NCBI GenBank assembly: GCA_025602915.1
Contig: JAHLJZ010000002.1
Coordinates: forward strand, 62,001 to 126,000
Length of the DNA stretch: 64,000 bases
DNA from: Paraphysoderma sedebokerense
Taxonomy: Eukaryota > Blastocladiomycota > Physodermatomycetes > Physodermatales > Physodermataceae
Direction: 5' to 3'
Shown here: piece after piece, positions 58,688 through 64,000 of the stretch
Layout: every line of letters starts with the position of its first letter
How positions within the stretch are numbered: position 1 is the first letter of the stretch
Made by a program: the position numbers and the translations under genes
Notes under the pieces: model-generated
What the model was told of the DNA's origin: nothing
The model's database searches: none
The model's input: only the letters and a program-made list of their open reading frames with translations

Positions 58688-59611
58688 TCATTCCAATTCC
58701 TCCATTTGATGCTGCATAATCGGATCCTCATCCTTCAATGGTTGGAAAAATCGATTTCGCCATCTGCTGAAATGTAAAATGGCGGCGTAAAGGATTGATG
58801 AAACAATTGGAATTCCAGGATAAAATATAGGGGCACCAGGATGCGAAGGATCAAGAAAAGGGTACATGAAGCTACCAGAGCTGTAATGCGATAAGTTAAT
58901 CCGATATACAGGGGTAGAAGATCGAATCCAGTCGGACTTACTAGGCATGATAGATCCAGCTCCATCCCAAATAGAGAAATAGCAGTGTGATGTTTATCAA
59001 TAATCCCCACCAATTCAAGAGCATTCGAGAAAATATCAATTCCATGATCATGATTGCGGTTTGAATGCCATGTTGTGAAACTGAAGTCCATACTCTAACG
59101 TTCCCTCCAAAATCCGGTGGTAACCACATCCAGAAAACTATGGTAACTATAATATGATAAACCGATATTGTGGAATATAAAGCTTCTTGGGTCGATAAGA
59201 GAGTCAGTGTATTCTCATGTCGGTGATAAAGGTGAATGTACGAATTGAAAACGGCGACCTGAATTGGGCAAATATATCATTAATTGAATATCAGAGTAAG
59301 AACATATTCGAGACATCACTTACTGCCAAATAAGTCGTTATTCCAATATAAGTTAAGTTGGTGAAGAAAAACCAGTACTTCCCATCATTAGATACATATA
59401 GGACGAATGAGGTGATCAATATTATAAACTGATAAAGCAGACAAATGGAGCGTAGGACCAAAAGATTCCGCTTGGACAGAAAGTTAGAGCTAACAAAGCA
59501 TTCTGGATATTGAATATCTTTAAGAATTCGCTTTGACAAGAAACCGGTCAGGCTGGTATGTGAAGAGGTTGAGACTTTTCTAACGGCAGGACTGCCGATG
59601 TCGACTGACAT
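58688..59611 (-). CDS. Multi-pass membrane protein, rolling-stone/AIG1-like, 3 exons (265 aa)
   Basis: Exons 59324-59611, 58942-59258 and 58688-58880 join in frame. About seven hydrophobic segments: LLVLRSICLLYQFIILITSF, WFFFTNLTYIGITTYLAVAV, YHIIVTIVFWMWLPP, IQTAIMIMELIFSR, LLINITLLFLYLGWSWIYHA and VSSILYAAILHF. The combination FFTNLTY...Y, a His-and-Glu helix (QHGIQTAIMIMEL), then WIYHAYSGSFMYPFLDPSHP resembles the animal rolling-stone and AIG1/FAR-17a-like families of membrane proteins; activity in this group ranges from cell fusion to fatty-acid-ester hydrolysis, so I assign none. The start at 59611 is the first ATG; the frame is open upstream to a possible acceptor at about 59668, so an extra 5' exon is possible. 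C-terminus is charged (LKDEDPIMQHQMEELE). Confidence 0.72.
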
Positions 59612-60219
59612 TACAAAGACTGGGCCAGATAGATCTATCGAGGTTTTGTCGGCGGTGACGAGGAACTGAAATTGGCAATGACAGAGATAATTTAGGCAAA
59701 CAATAGTTTCACTACATCATATACCGGCCCAGGACTGTTGTAAATCGAAGATTACTAAAAAGCCCGACGCCGACAAAAAGACAATCAGGTCGGCCAGCCC
59801 ACTATGAGGGGAAATTATCACAGAGAATAAACTTTTTTAAATGGATATAGAGTATGCGAATATTCGATGAGACATAGTCATCAGGATGTATTGTACCATT
59901 CATTATTTCAGCTGACCTGATTCGTCCTTTCAAAGACAGGACCAGCAGTGCAGTGATAGCGCGGGTGCCACATAAGGCATACCAGGGCAGAGATAGAAAA
60001 ATAATATAAATAGGCAAGCTGTCTTTGTCATCACATTTTTTGCAGCAACAACGGATTAGGAGCAACGAAATCTGGTTCGAACGGTAATTCAATCTGATAT
60101 AAATATTCGATACTCCATTACAACATTGATATTTACAACTATAACTACATGCAATATAAATATTCTCCGGAAAATACAAATTGACATCTCAATGCTTACT
60201 GAGGGACAACCTGAATAAA
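59612..60219. other. Interval with an unsupported open frame
   Basis: About 600 nt between the membrane protein start and the second copy of the 748-residue family. A 125-codon minus-strand frame (59802-60179) is Cys-rich and Ile-rich but lacks a signal peptide, splice structure or family resemblance. Confidence 0.35.
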
Positions 60220-62676
60220 TCAAAATACAGGTGCCTCTACCGGAGGCTGCGTCCGCTCTGGAAGCGGTTGTGGTGGCCCACTAGCGACATTTTTACATGA
60301 ATTGACAGTGTGCGTCCAATGCACAACAGGTCTCCATCCGACTAATTGAAGAATGAGGGGTGCAATCCTAACTTTACGGTCTTCACCCTGAATAGCGATT
60401 CCATTTTGGCATTCCACTCCGGCATTCGGGTTATTCTCTTTGTAAACGGTGATGTCGACACTGTTAACGTTTTTAGAAATTGCTTATTTTATCTTGGATT
60501 GATATTTTAAATTTTTCAATCCAATTATGACGAGGTGTATTGCGGCGCGGTAAGAACTGGGCTGGGCAACATAATACAGAAAGAAACAACTTTCCGGCTG
60601 CTTGGAGATTCTCTCGTACTTGCGCGGGCATGATGAGGTCGTAACTTGAAGTTTCTCCTTCAAAACCGTCACCACCGAGGAAACCATTTAGTCGGTTGAT
60701 CACTTTACCAATAAATGTTGTCGCTTTGCGCACGCCGTTTAAGATGTGGTTTGCCAAGGGCTCAAATTTGTCGATTATTTGCTCTTTGACATGCTGCATA
60801 TCTCCGAGCACAAGTTTAAAGCCTTCCGTAATTTTCCCTTCCTTCCAAGAGTTGTACAAGTCTTTAAACGACTGGCCTAAGCCTTCACCAATAGCTACCA
60901 TACTAGCAGCGAAAGGTCCAGTTAGAATGGATGCGACAACACCACAGACTACAGCGAGACCAGGGCCTATTCATAATAAGATTAAAATTAATGAAATATC
61001 ATTGTACGTCAGAGTATTCAATTAACATACCACCAACCAGACCGCATCCCACGGTACTCGCAATATCAAGAGCCATGATCACAAGAGAATTTATGGATGG
61101 AACGCACGCAAATTAGGCTTTAATATTTATTGTTACGAACACAATAAATATACTGTAATAAGCCGCGAAAGTGCCGCGAAATAGGTGCCAAGCCTTAAAC
61201 ATGTCTCCCCTTTAGCTTCTTACTACTTCGGCACATGTCTATCCGGTCTCTAAACCACAATAGAAATATTATGCGCAGTGAATACATATCGGCTTCATTC
61301 AACGATTGGATTGAACTTCCAGTTCCATTTACACCTTGAAATAAGGCACGAACGTTTCCAGTGGGAACTCCTCAATTGACTTAAATCTATTCTGAGTTCC
61401 GCGCAATCTCCCCAAGATATATGAACATATGGAGAAGAAAACAATTAATACCTAGATTCGATATAATATAGAAACAACTTACTGTGATTTCGGTAACGTA
61501 GTATGCTTCACCAGCAACAGAAGCGACGAAGAGATAGACAACAATGTTCCAGCTTCAATGGAAATATTTCATTTCCAGCTTGACAGCACCGGTTGCATCC
61601 TTTGCGAACGTAATTTGTTTCATTTGCTTATTGGCGGTTTGTTGAATGATGAATCGTGGCGCGTTGGTGCCTTTCTTTTCAAAAAAATGGATGTATGTGT
61701 TGCCGGTTTTCGTTTCCACGATGAAGTATACAGAGACTATTGGGTCTCTTTCGGCAATCTTAATTCTTCAACCCTCTTAGCGAATGATGCAGCGTCCAAT
61801 GGTTTCGCCCTGTTTTCCCAGTAATGCATATAGGATTCACTGATTTCGCTGTAGGTCACATCGGTTTTCCAGGCGGTAAACTCTTCTGGTGACATCCGAC
61901 CTCTAAATTCAGTTACAAAACGGGATTCGGCATTTTCAAACTCGCTAAATACTACTTTCTGGTAAGTTTTCATTTGATTCACATCGGCTTGCATCTCTCC
62001 CACGAATTTTGAATTAAATTTTTTGTATTCTTGCAAGGGAAAGAAATTCTCGAATTCTTTCGAGTACGGCACAGCATGTATATAATCTAAAAAAAGATTT
62101 TTAGATTAATCACTAACTTAAAGTCTTTGAATGTTGACAATTTGACATACGGTCGGATGTAAAGAACAGTTTGTTATTTTTAAGATCCAATAAAATTCTA
62201 TTTGTTCCGCCTCCCGATGCATCCACTCGGAATTCTGAAACAAAATGAATCATTAATTAAATAGATATCAGAATTGAGTAATAGGTGTGAAACTAACCGT
62301 GTAGTTTGGCATTATTAATAGGCACGACTTTTAACCCTGAACCTTGCAATTTTGGCACTTCATTTCCGAAGTTGTTGCCGAATGAAATGCCATCGTTTTG
62401 ATGACTGGATATTGTTTTTCCTGTGTTAAGAGACTGAAGTGCCGGTCCAATGTCAACACCACCACCCAGTGTAAACGGGTTAGGACGTGGGCGACTCGGT
62501 ATCACCGGTAACATGATGATTCCGGTCACTGGTAATTTCTTCGGAATTCCGCCAGGAAATATTGTCTTTAGAGTCGTCTGGACATCTGCCACACTCAAAC
62601 CAGGCGGAAACGGTTTTGCTATAGCAGTAGCGGGGAAGATAGAATGTAAAAGCAGTACGAGTAACGGAACCAGCAT
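60220..62676 (-). pseudogene. Second copy of the large secreted orphan family, apparently incomplete
   Basis: Same exon order as the intact gene at 50.9-53.5 kb. It begins with a signal peptide (MLVPLLVLLLHSIFPATAIA) and KPFPPGLSVADVQTTLKTIF at 62676, followed by the helical block (QEYKKFNSKFVGEMQADVNQ, WENRAKPLDAASFAKRVEEL) and, further left, GPFAASMVAIGEGLGQSFKD, NGFLGGDGFEGETSSYDLIM and the terminal domain VECQNGIAIQGEDRKVRIAP ending KNVASGPPQPLPER at 60220. The middle is shortened or changed relative to the intact gene, and I could not follow one uninterrupted product, so I treat it as a broken copy with a few breaks. Its ends are well preserved, suggesting recent origin. If the middle is in fact spliced differently, it may still be functional. 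Confidence 0.6.
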
Positions 62677-63604
62677 GATGAATCGAAATCTATCTGACAG
62701 AATCTATATATATGCAGGATCTATTTCGAAAATCTATCACAGAGTATATGAACGGAATAAGTCGGTCGATACCTGCTGATGCGCTGAAATTATCAAATAG
62801 CAAACACAAAATAAGCTCATTTATAAACGTTACTGGAGGTACCTAAGTTGGGCCAAAAATAGCTATCAAGCCGCGCAAAAGCCACCAACATGTCGCGTTG
62901 AATCTCTCTTTCATCATCATTAGCCGATGAGTCTCTGACAATAGAAGCGGGAGTATTCAATTGTTTCAAACACTTAAATGCGCTGCCATACATATTTAAG
63001 CTGCTCGAAATTTATTAACGATTAAATTTTGAATGCACACGTAACGCTCTCTCGAACCTAGACACTGGAAAGCCGCCCAATATGCGCTCACCTGGCAACG
63101 TCAAGTCGTACCAGAAATCACGCAACACATTATCCGTTTAATTGTGCGTTTATGAGCATTTCAAAATCGTATTTACCACTTCTAAGATCAAAGTGATGCT
63201 TATTCGACTAAATTCATTATCACTGACATGGCACGCATCACGCCATCATTTTCACTCAGGCAGGAATGTGCGAGCGTACAACGACAAATAATTCGTCGCA
63301 ATAAACTTAGTATTAATTCACTTAAGCAATATTTACACCCGCACAAGTACCAAAAAATTTTCACTGCTTTGAATCTGCCTGATTAACAACAATTAAAATA
63401 CTGCGTTTACAAAAGAAAACCGGTGGGCGAATGGGTCACCATGGCTTCTTTATAGAACAATCATCGTTTATTGTTACTGTGTCAGGCACGCACAGCGGTG
63501 GCCGAAATGATGGTGGTGAACTGGCGACATTACTATATACATTATATTGTACAACTAAGCATCTTCAGGAAGTATAAGCCCTTCAATGTATCTGCCAAAG
63601 CGCA
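62677..63604. other. Intergenic region, no gene seen
   Basis: About 930 nt between the start of the second copy and the stop of the third. A fragment at about 63410-63500 (gaatgggtcaccatggcttctttatagaacaatc) partly repeats 63640-63665 (caccatggcttcttgatagaa), apparently a local duplication of the 3' end of the third copy. Confidence 0.45.
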
Positions 63605-64000
63605 TTACTCGTCTGTAATTCTAATAGGGGGATTGAGGCGCCATGGCTTCTTGATAGAAATATCATCTTCTATCGGTACTTTGTTAGGAACGCGTTGCGA
63701 TGGTGGCTGGACTGCTGGCGGTGCACTGGCGACATTTTTACATGAATCGACAGTATGCGTCCAATGCACGACAGGTCTCCATCCTACTAATTGAAGAATG
63801 AGTGGTGCAATCCTAACTTTACGGTCTTCACCCTGAATAGCGATTCCATTTTGGCATTCCACTCCGGCATTCGGGTTATTCTCTTTGTAAACGGTGATGT
63901 CGACACTGTTAACGTTTTTAGAAATTGCTTATTTTATCTTGGATTGATATTTTAAATTTTTCAATCCAATTATGACGAGGTGTATTGCGGCGCGGTAAGA
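63605..64000 (-). CDS. Third copy of the large secreted orphan family, 3' part, cut by the right edge
   Basis: The last exon of another family member. It encodes VECQNGIAIQGEDRKVRIAP, LQLVGWRPVVHWTHTVDSCK and a variable Pro-rich tail (NVASAPPAVQPPSQRVPNKV) ending PPIRITDE at 63605; the intact gene ends SRPPNSITDE, so this copy keeps the ancestral C-terminus that the second copy has lost. The rightmost 195 nt are identical to 60361-60555 of the second copy. The remainder lies outside the window, so its integrity is unknown. Confidence 0.7.

Noticed and set aside
59802-60179. 125-codon minus-strand frame, Cys- and Ile-rich
   Set aside because: No family signal; I also tried it as a 5' exon of the neighbouring membrane protein but no donor and acceptor gave a continuous frame.
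1-64000. Retroelements, LTRs, DNA transposons and CRISPR arrays
   Set aside because: No reverse transcriptase, integrase, transposase or capsid motifs and no long terminal repeats were seen on either strand; CRISPR arrays are not expected in a nuclear genome and none was seen.

Overview
The window is nuclear DNA of a fungus. Almost every gene is cut by short GT-AG introns, mostly 50-110 nt, many with a CTAAC-like branch point. Recognisable genes include REV1, a Sir2/Hst1 sirtuin with its fungal N-terminal extension, the RCE1 CAAX protease, an RCC2-type RCC1 protein, the mitochondrial phosphate carrier and ribosomal protein eS24. An intron-bearing tRNA-Asp and Kex2-like sites after signal peptides fit this. 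I cannot fix the phylum. A class C (GABA-B-like) receptor with a periplasmic-binding-protein ectodomain suggests an early-diverging lineage or a basidiomycete rather than a yeast.

Layout. 1-1.1 kb: partial minus-strand member of a secreted-ectodomain/SH3 family. 2.0-6.7 kb: REV1 (+), convergent with the sirtuin (-, 7.2-9.5 kb), which is divergent from RCE1 (+, 9.9-11.4 kb). 12.2-18.7 kb: three tandem genes with a signal peptide, Cys-containing ectodomain, one membrane helix and cytoplasmic SH3 domain. 19.8-21.3 kb: secreted M28 aminopeptidase. 22.2 kb: tRNA-Asp. 22.7-31.9 kb: four minus-strand paralogues of a tiny secreted two-repeat protein, with the class C receptor (+, 25.0-28.3 kb) between the first and second. 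32.2-34.7 kb: RCC2-like gene. 35.6-42.7 kb: four secreted orphan proteins, two of them closely related K/N/Q-rich paralogues. 44.2-45.9 kb: phosphate carrier. 46.3-47.4 kb: CAP/PR-1 protein. 49.4-50.4 kb: eS24. 50.9-53.5 kb: intact 748-residue secreted orphan. 56.2-57.6 kb: ketohexokinase-like pfkB kinase. 58.7-59.6 kb: rolling-stone-like membrane protein. 60.2-62.7 kb and 63.6 kb to the right edge: two further copies of the 748-residue family, one apparently incomplete and one running off the window.

Housekeeping genes alternate with surface and secreted gene families that expand by local duplication (SH3 receptors, two-repeat proteins, K/N/Q-rich proteins, the 748-residue family). The three SH3 proteins and the class C receptor look like signalling components of the cell surface. 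The small secreted proteins, aminopeptidase and CAP protein would act outside the cell. Exon limits were worked out by hand from splice signals and frame. Most genes join in frame at every junction; exceptions are stated.
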